A stretch of 64,000 bases of DNA from NCBI RefSeq assembly GCF_023159225.1, contig NC_063180.1, positions 11,715,297-11,779,296 on the forward strand, read 5' to 3'. The position numbers and the translations under genes were made by a program. The notes beneath the pieces were generated by a model, which was not told where the DNA came from, did not search any database, and saw nothing but the letters and a program-made list of their open reading frames with translations. This DNA is from Perognathus longimembris pacificus. Taxonomy: Eukaryota > Chordata > Mammalia > Rodentia > Heteromyidae. Shown in pieces: positions 20,912 through 32,022 of this stretch; the stretch's first letter is position 1; the number at the start of each line of letters is the position of its first letter.

Positions 20912-21651
20912 TAGTGCAATGATCTAGGACACAATAATACTTTGTAAATAGTCTCCATTATCAGCATATATCATCAAGAGCTTTGGGTGCCACAAGGAAA
21001 ATATACTTTCTTCCACAGGATATGTGGAGCTATTCAGGCTGGAGCTGCTTCATTAGATGTCATCTTTATAGCATGGAACTGGATGTATCCAAGGGTGTGG
21101 ACTAAGGGTAGGAAGGTCGTAGATGGGACTCTTGCACTGATTTTATAGGAATGATCCTAATACAAACTAGAGTTATGGAGAATGCGAAAGGTAAGAAAGT
21201 AGACTCAATTAGTTTTTCCAAATTGAAATTATAAAAAGGTACAATATGGACAGTGTAGTGGACAAGAGAGATAAATGACATGGATTTTTAAAATAGGTGA
21301 CTTGCTAATAAATAGTATAGACACTCATTAACATGAATAAAAAGATACACATTTCTTTATGTGCCATAACCATAGTTCTGTTATACTATCTAAATTCAAT
21401 ACTCATAGAGTTTGTGCTCTTATGAATATATTTTATGACAATTTTACTAATTAATATTATTAAAAGTACTACTTTTATTTTTATATCTTTGGATATGACA
21501 TATTAAGTCAATAGTATTTATTGTGAGTGAAATTATAATTCTCTCTAGAGTGTTGTAAATTCCCTGCTGTGTTAGATTGAGAATAGAAGAGTAGAAAGAC
21601 TACTCAGAGAAAGTGTACCAGAGGGATGGCAAGACTGAGTTCATTTTTCAG
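20911..21651. other. No recognisable feature
   Basis: AT-rich unique sequence; no open frame of note. Confidence 0.45.
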
Positions 21652-21905
21652 ACATACCCAGTCATGCCTGTAATCATAGTTACACAGCAGGATGAGATCT
21701 GAGGATCACAGTTGGAAGCCAGGCCAGGCAGATAAGTCTGTGAGACTCTTATCTCCAATTAATTGTGCATACCTAAAAGCCAGAAATAGAGCTGTGACTC
21801 AAACAGGGGTTCACTAGCTGTGAGTAAAGAGCTCAGAGAGAGCACCCAGGCCCTGACTTCAAGTCCCAGGATGTCACCAATCAATCAATCAATAAATAAA
21901 TAAAT
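21652..21905 (+). mobile_element. B1-like/Geo composite SINE with (AATC)n/(AAAT)n tail
   Basis: Left B1-like part ('catgcctgtaatcatagttac', 'gatgagatctgaggatcac', 'gtctgtgagactcttatctcc'), right Geo part ('agctgtgactcaaacagg', 'agagctcagagagagcacccagg', 'ctgacttcaagtccca'), then aatcaatcaatc and aaataaat repeats grown from the A-rich tail. Confidence 0.75.
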
Positions 21906-24440
21906 CCCAATTGACATCCTACAAGCTTTCAAGAAGAGTTTCAATTAAAAATTTTTTAAGTAGAGGATCATATTCCAGTCCCCTCTGACAAACTTTCTCT
22001 GAGTGAATGGACTCATTTTTATTTTAGAGAAGTTAAGTTTTGCTCAGCCTTGTTCCATTAAGAGAAATTAATGCTGCTTGTTTTTGGTGATGTTAAACTT
22101 TCCAACTACCACTTTGTTCTCATTGATCTTTCTCCTTTCTCTCTTCCTGTCTCCAGTCTTCCAGCAAAAATATTAACTAATACATTTTTGTTTTAACAAA
22201 ATTTATTGAAAGTGAAATCTCTTAAAGGTCAGAAAAATTATCTTAGAAACTCAGAAATTTATCTTGGAAGTATCCAAACATCTGTGTTTCTAAATGGAAA
22301 TTAATATGTTCAATGGTACATAATGTCACTCAAATCTTGTAGAAAGTCACATAAAACTAGACTGAACTATAGAGCTATATCTACTCAAAAGACTGTTCAC
22401 ACCTTGCACACATGCCAGGAATGTTTGCAAAACCACTTCCATCCTTTCTGCTTTAAACACCATTGAGTCACTTTTCTTATTACCATTGTAGTGTTTCTCA
22501 CATGGAACCACAGTGATTTATTTGATTTCATTTATTTTATAGATGCATTCTCTTGAGGGCAAAAACTGTGTTATTAACTTTGGCACTGCTGTCAACAGAT
22601 AGGATCCACTGAAGGGAAGACTTCATTGATAAGGATGGTCTGCTGACTTGACTTTTCAACATCTGCATTTTCCAATTGGATTGAATATTCACTAACTGAA
22701 ATGATAAGAGGTCTGTCTAAATTTTCACCCTCCCTCCAGCCCAAAAAATAGGAAAAGAAGTCATCTATCTCAACTTAATTTGGAAACATTTTGAAAAAAA
22801 TCGTGTCAGTGTAATTGAAAAAAATAATAAATATATATTGAAAAAAGTAGGATGGCAATGCACCAGGGAAATTATAAATAAGCAACTTATTTATAAAAAT
22901 AATTTTACATTTATTTATAAGATAATTATAATTTCCTTAGAATTTGCTCTCCATGTTCATGGCCTACAAAATATTTCTTCATAGCCTTTCCTGGCTCTAC
23001 TATTTGGACAATGCAGTATGAGGCCTTCCTTACATGGTTTTTGAAAGATAAATGAAATAAATCATATCCCATTTTATTTTCTCAATTGACACAAATTAGT
23101 TTCTACAAGAGTCCTAAGGTATACAAAAGTTCACTTACTTCTGAAAAGTCATCTAGATAACTTGTGAGAAATTGAGAATTGGAATCCTATGATGCCTGGT
23201 GCCGATCATTGGACATTCTCACCACCAGATTCTTGTGTCCATAGTGACACTTCAATCTTAAGTTTGTCTCTAGGATCATGTGGTACTGAGTGTGAATTAG
23301 TTAGTGGGTCCTCTCAGGACAAAATGTGTGTGTTATTACAGGTGTACACTCTATAAATCATGCAGTGACAGGGGTGCATGGGAAAAAGGCTAAAATGTAG
23401 AAACAGTTATCAGTCAAGGACTTCAGAGATAAGATTCATGAGTGGGTGATGCCAAATAACAGGTCTACAGGAAGGATAGCACTGCTATCAGACTTGCTCA
23501 GTCAGTTCGGCTTCTCTACATTCTCAAAATGGTGCTTGCAAATATCGTCAGAACAAGGGGAAAAGTCTATTCAATTATTCTCATTGAAAAGGATAAAAAC
23601 TTGCACATAGCCAAATTAAAAATTAAAATTGACGTCATTCCAAATGTTTAATTCAGAAATAGCGAGAACTCCTTTGGAAGCTGTCAGCTTTGACAGCAAC
23701 ATCTTTTGTTTATAAGAACACATCAGTAAGGCCCTTGATACCTTTCAAAGAATCCTTTGGTTAAATCTGCAAGACAAGTAGGGCAGGCATTCAAAAGAAT
23801 TATAGAATGAATGCACAGCCTTGCAAGAGGCAGTGGAGTGCAGCTTTTTTACTGGTAGGTATATGGATTTTGTAGCACAGGAAGAAGCACTGTAAGTTAA
23901 TGCTGTCAGGATGGAATAAATTTGCTGTGTATCACATATGCTCCAACACCACAAACACTTATTCTTTTAACATGGTTCTCAACCCTACAAACTCTTCTGT
24001 AACCTGGGTAGCTTTTCAGGGCACCTCTCTTCTAAGGCATGACTCTATCCACTATATTGTTCTGCATTGTCCCTTTCAGAATCACTGGAATGGGATGAAG
24101 AATGTTGGTAATTTAGGAGAGCTCATGCTGCTGCTCAGGAATGATGTGTTAACTGTAGTGAGAAAGGTGGCTGTGAATACCCATATAGCTCTAAGTAATG
24201 TAGCATTTTCCTTGTCCAGAAACTGAAAGTGAATAAGACATGTGTAGGTAGGAGTAATTTTTGTCAGGCAAGTGCTCTTAAAACCCAGACTTTCTAGTAA
24301 CTACTTCAACATTCTGTCTGCTTGCTCATGGCCCCTTAGAACTTTTAAAGTACTAGAAAGTGGAGAAGACTAATGAGAGTCCCTAAGAAATACAAATAGG
24401 AAACTCAACAAGAAAGCTGTCTTTAGCACTGGCACCAGTG
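21906..24440. other. Long stretch without recognisable genes; possible L2/MIR-like scrap
   Basis: About 2.5 kb of unique AT-rich sequence. Around 22530-22620 the string 'ctcttgagggcaaaaactgtgtt' resembles the 3' part of L2/MIR-type repeats, with low certainty. The 108-codon frame at 23900-24226 shows no domain, membrane segment or signal that I can identify. Confidence 0.4.
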
Positions 24441-24634
24441 ACGCATGATTGTAAGACTAGGTAGCTCCTCAGAAAGATGAGATGTAGAGGATTGTGGTAT
24501 GAAGCTGATTTACATAGAAAAATCTATCAGATACCATTTCTAAAATATCTAGCAAAATGGCAGGCTGGATGTTAAGTGGTAGAGTGGCAGCCAAGCATGC
24601 AATCATATAATCCTGAGTTCAAAGTCTGCTGCTC
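24441..24634 (+). mobile_element. Old B1/ID-type composite SINE
   Basis: Degenerate copy: 'accagtgacgcatgattgtaa', 'gaaagatgagatgtagagga', then 'ggctggatgttaagtggtagagtggc' and 'cctgagttcaaagtctg'. The layout matches other B1-plus-tRNA-type SINEs here, but divergence is high. Its A-rich tail served as the target of the next L1. Confidence 0.55.
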
Positions 24635-24650
24635 TAAAACAGACAAACAA

Positions 24651-25275
24651 TGATATATCACTTATTTCCATAACAAGGAGTTCATTTCACTTAGCATTAT
24701 CTTATGCATTCATAGGGGCATAGCTATTAGGCTCTTGTGATCTTCTGCTGTGACTAGCCTAAACCTGTGCTAATTATTCCCTATGAGGGAGACCATAGAG
24801 TCCATGTTTCTTTGGATCTGGCTCACTTCACTTAGTATAATTTTTCATCACTGTTGTAATTACTTTTAACATGCCACCTGAAACCGTAGCTTCTATTGTT
24901 GATGATGCTCTTGTATCCCCTTCCTGTGGTTGTACCTGTACTATCACTGTATCTCATCTGAGTACATTGGAAACTCTATATACTGGTATTAGAATTAGGA
25001 AAGTGAATGGGAATATCACAATCAAGAGACACAGAATAAAAAGACAAACCACAACAAAAGCAATGCTTGCAAAACTGTTTGGTCTAAACCAACTGAACAG
25101 CTCATGGGGGGAGAGAGAAAGGGAGAGGGGGGAGGGGAGCATGAGGGAGGAGGAACCAAACAGTACAAGAAATGTAACAAATGCCTAACATATGAAACTG
25201 TAACCTCTCTGCACATCACTTTGACAATAAATAAGAAAAAAAATACCTGAAGCTTTGGAAATCATAGAAAAAAAA
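24651..25275 (+). mobile_element. Twin-primed short L1 with perfect 16-nt TSD and 3' extension
   Basis: Left arm (24651 to about 24847) is L1 3' UTR and ORF2 tail in antisense. The right arm (about 24848-25245) is the 3' UTR in sense with an A-rich tail. The arms meet near the same L1 position (equivalent of 11910 in the full-length copy). After the first A-run come about 24 non-L1 bases (25242-25266) and a second A-run. The duplication taaaacagacaaacaa is at 24635-24650 and 25276-25291. Confidence 0.93.
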
Positions 25276-25317
25276 TAAAACAGACAAACAAAAAAGAGGG
25301 AAGAAAATAAAAAGTTT

Positions 25318-25486
25318 GGGCTGTGAATGTGGCTTAGTGTTAGACTGCTTGCCTAGCATGCATGAAGCCCTGGATTCAATTCCTCAGTACCACATAAACA
25401 GACAGGCTGGAAGTGGCTCTGTGGCTCAAGTGGTAGAGTGCTACCCTTTAACAATTGAAGCTCAGGGACAGCGCAAGAAAAGAAAA
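25318..25486 (+). mobile_element. IDL-Geo dimeric SINE
   Basis: ID-like monomer ('gggctgtgaatgtggcttag', 'ttgcctagcatgcatgaagcc', 'ggattcaattcctc') joined to the Geo monomer ('ctggaagtggctctgtggctc', 'gtggtagagtgctac', 'agctcagggacagcgc'), then an A-rich tail. Confidence 0.9.
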
Positions 25487-25499
25487 AGAAGCTAAATAA

Positions 25500-26590
25500 A
25501 AATGACTCTGAATGTCTGTACAACTATAGAATTTTCTTACTAGATCACATTATAAACAACACAAAAGGCAAAATCATTTTCTCAATATTCATTTCAAATA
25601 ACATTTGAGACTCCTTGAATGGATTCGTTTTAATGGCAATGCAACACTGTCCAGTTGTACTTGCTATCATGATGCAAAGAATATTTGTCTGCCTAATACA
25701 ATATTCTCCAGCCATTTTGAACTCTGGGGCATTTAAAATGTAGATAGAGAAACAACATGATTTTTAAAAATGGTTTTTTTAATATAAAGGTAATAAATAG
25801 CCACACATGGTGACTGTTTACAAAGTAGGATTCTAAGTGTATATTATATAAAGTGTAAAGAGCTACAGAGAATTAATGACACTACATCACAATCAGAATT
25901 ACTGTCTGAATGCTTCTGGCTTTCACAGTCTTGTGGGTTCACTCTTTGTAGGTTTGAGGTAACTGCATATTCTAGGACTTCTCTAGCCTTTCCAAAGGCA
26001 GGGAAACAGGTGATTTAAAGATTCAATTGAGGGCAACACTCTATAAGTACTATTTAGCACCCTTTCTGCCATGACAACCAAAATTACATAAGCTATGAAA
26101 TGTGCCCCCTCATCCCCGCCCACGTGGGGCGGGGGTGGGGGCAGAGTCACCCTGTAGAGAGCCACTATTCTATAGTCACGTCTTATTTTAGAGGAGTGGG
26201 AATGAATGTATATTTAAAATGCACTTTTTACAACTTGCCATAGGTTTTCTTTTTCTTTTTGCCATAGATTTTCAAACTTCAAATCTTAAGATAGTTTTAT
26301 TATCTTTAAATGTTATATAATAATGAAAAATAAAAACTTCTTACAAAGCTAAAAAAAAATAAAGATTTAATTCTATGTTTCAGTATATTAATGCATTTCC
26401 AATATCAAAACCTCAGTGGGAAACAATAGCAATGATCACCTACTATATTTCAGAAATTTGAGATATTTTCATAAGACTCTGTGAAGGCAGAATCAAGGCA
26501 GATGAGTAAATAACAAAAACCTTCAGCTACTTGCTGGATGAAAAATATGTAGCTGTAGTTTGTTTCTTTGTTTGCTTGCTAGCTTTTTAA
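25500..26590. other. No gene; one GC-rich inverted repeat and a weak MIR-like scrap
   Basis: AT-rich unique sequence. Around 26430-26520 a weak MIR-like string ('acctactatatttcagaaa') occurs. The GC-rich island at 26103-26148 is listed separately. Confidence 0.4.
26114..26134. promoter_or_regulatory. Inverted repeat of GC boxes around a CACGTG core
   Basis: ccccgccc, acgtg, gggcgggg: two GC-box-like octamers in inverted order with an E-box (cacgtg) at 26121-26126. It lies in otherwise AT-rich DNA without a nearby gene. Regulatory function is inferred from motif content only. Confidence 0.3.
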
Positions 26591-26797
26591 ATTTTTTCGT
26601 TTTGTCAGTTTTGGGACTGGAACTCAGAGCTTTTTGAGTCACTTTGAGTCACAGTGCCACTTTCGGTTTCCTGGTGGTTAATTGGAGGTAAGAGTCTCAT
26701 GGACTTTCCTTCTTGGGCTGCCTTTGAACAAACATCCTCAGATCTCAGTCTCCTGAATAGCCAGGATTATAGTTGTAAACTACCAGCACCTGACTGA
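26590..26797 (-). mobile_element. B1-like/Geo composite SINE
   Basis: Read in reverse: 'caggtgctggtagtttacaact', 'ctattcaggagactgagatctgagga', 'aagtccatgagactcttacctcc', then Geo-like 'gaaagtggcactgtgactc' and 'ctctgagttccagtccc'. Tail is A-rich. Confidence 0.7.
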
Positions 26798-27444
26798 ACC
26801 ATAGTTTTTAGTTGCTAGTTTTGCATTAGCTACTTTTTGTTCTATGCCTAAAAATTAAAATGGCATCATTCACTTAATAATAGGTTCAGGAAATGAAAGG
26901 TGGTTAGACAAGAATTGTTTTGTTAAGTAACTGATAAGAACTGTTATTCCATTGGCTGTAACTCTTAATGTCAGTAGAAACATTCTGGTATCTAAAACAT
27001 CTCCACATCATGATCTAACAAATCTTAAAATTTTCTTCTACCAGTGGTTAATTTGTAAAGGTTTATAAGGACAAACCATTCCCATTAATCTATATGGACC
27101 TCTGGTTCTTGGCTATTGGTCCTTTTTCATGGAATAGTATGCACAGCACAGGGATTTATCTTCATTTTCTTTTGTGTCAAGCTAATTTTTTCATGTAAAC
27201 AAAGTTAAACATGTAGATGATTCAGCTATCTTTTTGTATAAAAATTAATTAAAACTTTACTAAAATACCAGCAAGTTGCTTTTGATAAACAGACATTCTG
27301 TATCTAAATGATACTCTGTTATGACTCATGAAACAATAGTGAGATCGTCTGATAATCTTCAGACTTCCTTGGAAAGATCTGACACTTTCTATAGCCATTA
27401 ATGGCTATTCCCAGCATAGGGCATGCTGCATCCTCTGAACACTT
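26798..27444. other. No recognisable feature
   Basis: AT-rich unique sequence; no gene or named repeat. Confidence 0.45.
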
Positions 27445-27454
27445 TCACTTCCTT

Positions 27455-27677
27455 TTTTTTTTTTTTAAAGTTTTATTGTCAAACATGTACATAGAGGTTA
27501 CAGTTTCATTAGTTAGGCATTGGATACATTTCTTGTCCTGTTTGTTACCTCCTCCCTCATTCCTCCTCCCCGTTTCCCTTTCCCCACATGAGTTGTTCAG
27601 TTCATTTACACCAAACAGTTTTGCAAGTATTGCTTTTGTAGTCGTTTGTCTTTTTATCCTGTGTCTCTAGATTTTGG
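27455..27677 (-). mobile_element. 5'-truncated L1 (3' UTR only)
   Basis: Antisense L1 3' UTR: poly(T) at the left, 'ttattgtcaaacatgtacatagagg', 'acatttcttgtcctgtttgttacctcc', 'caaacagttttgcaagtattgc'. A 10-nt duplication tcacttcctt lies at 27445-27454 and 27678-27687. Confidence 0.9.
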
Positions 27678-27924
27678 TCACTTCCTTGTAAAGTTGTCTC
27701 CTAACAAAGCTCTGTACAAGAAATGTATGTGATAATTTACACTGCCTTACCGATGTTAAAGTATAATTGTTTGTAGTTTGATCAGGAAAATTAAGCATGT
27801 TTAATATTGGATGAAGAGTCGGTTCTGAGATAACTCAGGCATGGTCAATCATGGTTTTCATGAAATCATGGATTTCAATTGTATATTGTTTAAAAACTCA
27901 GGATCTCATACATTTGAAGAAATA

Positions 27925-28020
27925 TAGTAGCTGTGTTATTTTAGGTAAGTGTCTTCAATATATTGGCTATCCTATAAAATAGGGTTTATGATGCTTATTA
28001 CTATACTTCCTCAAATGCTG
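27925..28020 (-). mobile_element. MIR fragment (diverged)
   Basis: The string 'attttaggtaagtgtcttca', then 'cctataaaatagggtttatga' and 'attactatacttcctc' follows the order of the reverse MIR core (lose-ly 'gggcaagtcactt', 'tgtaaaatggg', 'aataatacctacctc'). Confidence 0.45.
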
Positions 28021-28175
28021 CCTCTTTACACTTCTAAAATATGATTTTGGAGACCTTATGAATTATTTATTTAACCTGTTATCTTTTGAACAAGAAAGAC
28101 AAATTAGTTAGGGACACAATAAAGATTATATTTTTGCATTTATATAGTAAGATTCAAAGAGCATAAGAATATCCA

Positions 28176-28976
28176 TATTTTAGCAAAGAAAAATTGTGCT
28201 GTGATGAACATTGTTGCGCTGGTGGCTTTAGTGTATTCTTGCTTGTAATTATTTGGGAAGATGCCAACCCAGATGCACCTCAGTAGATGAGTGGATCAGG
28301 AAAATGTGGTACATATACAAACTGGAATTTTATGCCATTATCAGAAAGAATGGCATTGCCCCATTCTTAAGGAAATGGAAGAACTTGGAAAAAATTATAC
28401 TAAGTGAAGTGAGCCAGACCCAAAGAAACATGGACTCTATGGTTTCCCTCATAGGGAATAATTAGTACAGGTTTAGACTAGTCATAGCAGAAGATCACAA
28501 TAGGTTGTCATACCCTTATGAACACATAAGATGATGCTAAGTGGAATGAACTCCATGTTATGAAAACAGGTGTTATATCACCATTGTAATCATTTGCAAC
28601 ATGCCATGTGAAACCATAGCTTTTTGTTGTTGTTCCTCTTTTATCCCCTTTCCTTTGGTTGTACCTGTGCTATCACTGCTTCTCATCTGAGTACTCTGGA
28701 TACTGTACATACTTGTATGAGAACTAGGGAAGGGAAAAGGAATATCAAAATTGAGAGACAAAGGATAAAAAGACAAATGACTCCAAAAGCAATACTTACA
28801 AAACCATTTGGTATAAACCAACTGAACAACTCATGTGGGGAGAGGGAAAGAGAAAGGGAGGAGTGGAAAATGACGGAGGAGGTAACAAGTTATACAAGAA
28901 ATGTACCCACTGCTTTACCTGTGAAATAGTAACCCCTCTGTACATCACTTTGGCAATAAATAAATAACTTAAAAAA
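28176..28976 (+). mobile_element. Twin-primed short L1 with perfect 11-nt TSD
   Basis: Left arm (28176 to about 28262) is antisense ORF2 C-terminal sequence ('attgtgctgtgatgaacattgtt', 'ggtggctttagtgtattc'). The right arm (about 28263-28976) is sense ORF2 end, 3' UTR and A-rich tail. The arms abut around the 'aacccagatg' position. aagaatatcca is duplicated at 28165-28175 and 28977-28987. The 70-codon frame at 28253-28465 is the ORF2 C-terminus ([12 protein letters not shown].., [14 protein letters not shown]). Confidence 0.92.
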
Positions 28977-28989
28977 AAGAATATCCAAA

Positions 28990-29470
28990 GAATTTCCTAG
29001 GTAGCTGAAATTATTTTGTATTGGAATCATGGTTAATATTTTTCTTTGTACTATTTATTTGTCTAAGTCCAATTTCATGTGAAGAACTTAGTGTACCCTT
29101 CAGTTCTGCTAGGTGAGGGCAAAACCTCAAGATTCTGACAATCATCATTTTCAAGTCTAGATGTAGAAGGTGAAGAAAGCAATGACTCAGTGTTTTGTTG
29201 ATTCGAGGCACATTGTAAATCTTGTCTTCATACACAGAAGTGGTCACTGCTATACCAAAGACATTGATATTCCCTCAGCAAGATTCACAGGAAAAACACT
29301 ATGGGTAGAAAAACACTATGGTATGAAATTCTAAGAAAGCTAGTTGTAACTCCAATTCATTTCCTTAAACATTTGGAAATCAATTGAATGAAATGAATTT
29401 ACTTTTACTTAGAGTATAGCTTCATTTATGCTTGTATCATCTACCTATCTGTCTTTCTATCTAACATCTA
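28990..29470. other. No recognisable feature
   Basis: Unique AT-rich sequence. Confidence 0.45.
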
Positions 29471-29512
29471 TTTAACTATTTTTCATCATGTATCTTTCTA
29501 CCTACCTATATA
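29437..29512. repeat. Degenerate (TATC)n/(CTAC)n microsatellite
   Basis: Interrupted ctatc/tctat/ctacc repeats next to a B1-like SINE in reverse orientation; likely its former A-rich tail. Confidence 0.6.
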
Positions 29513-29610
29513 TTTTTGAGACAAGGTATGTAGTCTAATCTGAGCTTGAACTGATCATCATCCTGCCTCCATCTCCTGTATGCTATGATTACAGATATGT
29601 AACAGCAAAA
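29513..29610 (-). mobile_element. B1-like (7SL-derived) SINE monomer
   Basis: Reverse strand reads 'acatatctgtaatcatagcat', 'ggagatggaggcaggatgatgatcagttcaagctcag' in two pieces, and 'ctacataccttgtctc', matching the order of a rodent B1 or proto-B1. Old and diverged. Confidence 0.65.
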
Positions 29611-30046
29611 TTTGAAAATATGTATCAAATTTTATGTGATGGATGATCAATTCTCAAGTTTATATGTCAATTGCATTTGGAGATGGCACGTTGGAGACTT
29701 GAGGTGATTGAATCATGACAGTACTGCCTTCATAAATGGAACAAAAAATATGAATTCCTACCTACAACTTTGCCTTGTCTCCCAATATGTTCCCCTGTAC
29801 TATCTTGTCATGACCAACAATTCTCCCAGTACAAGCTGTCTTCTTGCTTTTGGACTTCACAGTATCCAGGACTATGCACAAAAAAAGTGTCTATCCTGTA
29901 TAAATTACCTGAGCTCAGATTTGTAAAAGCAACAAAAAAAGTGTCTAGGATAATATGAATTACTTCACTATGTTAAAAAAATAAGAAAATTATTTTTCAT
30001 TAGCAGCTTTGCTAATATTAACACTGATTTGAAAACCAGAAATCCT

Positions 30047-30269
30047 GGCCAGGTGCCTCTGGCTCAAATCTATAACTCTAGCTACTCAGGAGGCAAAGAT
30101 GTGACAATTGTGGTTTGAAGCCAGTCCAGGCAAGAACTTCCCGAGACTCTTATCTTCATTTAATCACCAAAGAGCTATAAGTGGAAGTGTTACTCAAATG
30201 GTAGATCACTAGTCTTGAGTGAAAAACATAGAGGATAATGACTCTGAGTTCCAGCCCCAGTACTAGAAG

Positions 30270-30271
<2 letters not shown>
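30047..30271 (+). mobile_element. B1-like/Geo composite SINE
   Basis: Left part 'ggccaggtgcctctggctc', 'tagctactcaggaggc', 'gaagccagtccaggcaag', 'cgagactcttatcttc'; right part 'ataagtggaagtgttactc', 'tcttgagtgaaaaac', 'ctgagttccagcccc'. A CA microsatellite replaces the tail. Confidence 0.75.
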
Positions 30272-30315
<44 letters not shown>

Positions 30316-30334
30316 CCACCACCACCACCACCCT
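30272..30334. repeat. (AC)n followed by (ACC)n
   Basis: About 42 bp of CA repeats then about seven ACC triplets, at the SINE 3' end. Confidence 0.95.
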
Positions 30335-30644
30335 CCAATAATAAAACCTCAGGCATTCATACCACTTAGTATTCTGTTAGTATCTTGAATTGTTTTCTGC
30401 ATTTAAAATTCATACTTATTTTCTCTATGTAAGTACCTTAAAAGAGAGTATTCTTTATATTTTTTCAGTACATTGGGTACCTAGTGATACATGTGGAGAT
30501 TCTGTCATATATAAATATCCCTTAATCAATATATCAGTCTTATTTTTATATGTGTTTGTGTGTGAGAGGATAGTATTTGTATGTGTCTATGCTATACTTC
30601 TTATGATCAGTACAAGTAAATTACTAAGTGGATTAAAAATTCGA

Positions 30645-30945
30645 ATTAGGCAAGGCTCTGTGGGTTATGCCTATAATCCTAACTACTTGGGAGACTTATT
30701 AAGGATTTTTACTGGAAGCCAGTTCATATAGGGAAGAAAATGTTGTATTTTAATTTTATTTTAATATTGTTATTGTACAGGTTATGTACAGAAAGGTAAC
30801 AGTTACATGAGTACATTTATCTCTACATAACCATGAGAAAACTGGTGCTGTCCCTAAAAGTGGTAGAGCACTTGCCTTGAGGAAAATACTCATGGGCAAC
30901 ACCAGGCCCTGTGTTCAAACCACATAACTGAGCCAAGGGAAAAAA
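30645..30945 (+). mobile_element. B1-like/Geo SINE interrupted by an L1 3' end
   Basis: B1-like part 30645-30740 ('aggctctgtgggttatgcctataatcc', 'ggaagccagttcata') and Geo-like part about 30838-30945 ('actggtgctgtccct', 'agtggtagagcacttgccttgagg', 'caccaggccctgtgttcaaacc') are two halves of one SINE separated by about 90 bp of L1-like sequence. Confidence 0.6.
30743..30830 (-). mobile_element. Very short L1 3' end nested in a SINE
   Basis: A T-rich start followed by 'ttattgtacaggttatgtacagaaaggtaacagtt' (in two parts) and 'gagtacatttatctc' resembles the antisense last 70-80 bp of the L1 3' UTR seen at 33898 and 60241. Confidence 0.5.
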
Positions 30946-30949
30946 AAGA

Positions 30950-31495
30950 ATCTAATTAGGTACATTTTTGTTAATAGGAGTTTTATTTTAATAATTAAGA
31001 TTTATTTTAAAATTTAACATGAACATTTTTATTACTGAGAGGTTCAATATAAAGATACTGGTAACCAGATCTTAATATTTTTAGATTACTTCTGGTTAAA
31101 GTTCTTAAAAATTCTTGCAAGCAGAATGAAATTTTCAAGTTATACAAAAATTCAGTTATTTCAGAGAAAGAGGAAAAAAAGTCTTACAAATGTTAATTTT
31201 TTTTTTTGTTTTTAACTGAGGAGATGACCCTTCACTATTTGAACCTCTTCAATGACTAAGGTATCAAATTGATAACTTGACAATTAAGAGATTGTGCATC
31301 ATTCAAAACAAACTGCAAATCATTATTTATCTAAATACAAATTCAATCACTGAGAACTTTCCAGTGGAGACTTTTTTTTCAATCGTTACTTTTATTTTGG
31401 TGATCAGTTACTCTGTTAATTTCAACTGGGATCAAGGACTCTTAGTGTCTTTCATTGACCTCAAGAAAGCAGACGACTTATATTCCTTTGTGTGG
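30950..31495. other. No recognisable feature
   Basis: AT-rich unique sequence with short A and T runs. Confidence 0.45.
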
Positions 31496-31497
31496 GT

Positions 31498-31640
31498 ATA
31501 AACACACATACACACACACTATATAAATATATATTACATTTTGTTTATATATAAATATATAAAATACCACACATATTTATAATGTTTTAAATATACAAAC
31601 ATGTTTTTTATGTTTTATATTTATATGTTATTAAATAAAA
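31498..31640. repeat. AT-rich low-complexity with CA/TA repeats
   Basis: Short cacacaca block followed by tatataaatatatat-type sequence. Confidence 0.7.
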
Positions 31641-31921
31641 GTATGGTTGCTATTCTCAGGAAATAGATAGGTAGACAGATACATGTTAGAAGATGCACTG
31701 TACATGAATGTATTCATCATTTTAAAATTAAATTATAAATGACTTTTATCTTTCTAGGGATATGATTCTTATTACAGAACACAACCAATGATTTCTTTCA
31801 CTTTATTGATAGCTACAGTCTTTTGTTTGATTGCTTTTTTTTCCCTTTACTCAATCCTCCAAATGATCTTGCCTATCACATGACATGGGAAAGTGTTTCA
31901 GAATACTTAGAAATTATTTTG

Positions 31922-32022
31922 GGGGCTGGGAATGTTGCTTAGTGGTAGAGTGCTTGCCTAGAATGCCTGAAGCCCGGGGTTTGATTCCTCAGCAACACAT
32001 AAAGAGAAAAAAAAAAAAAAGC
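31922..32022 (+). mobile_element. ID-like SINE monomer
   Basis: 'ggggctgggaatgttgcttagtgg', 'gagtgcttgcctagaatgcctg', 'ggtttgattcctc' and an A14 tail. This is a single tRNA-Ala-derived monomer with no Geo half. Confidence 0.88.

Noticed and set aside
23900..24226. 108-codon frame
   Set aside because: Longest non-L1 frame in this part, but composition is ordinary, there is no recognisable domain or promoter, and no matching exon structure.
30272..30334. Direct repeats that could suggest a CRISPR-like array
   Set aside because: Simple CA and ACC microsatellites in a mammalian genome with no spacers.
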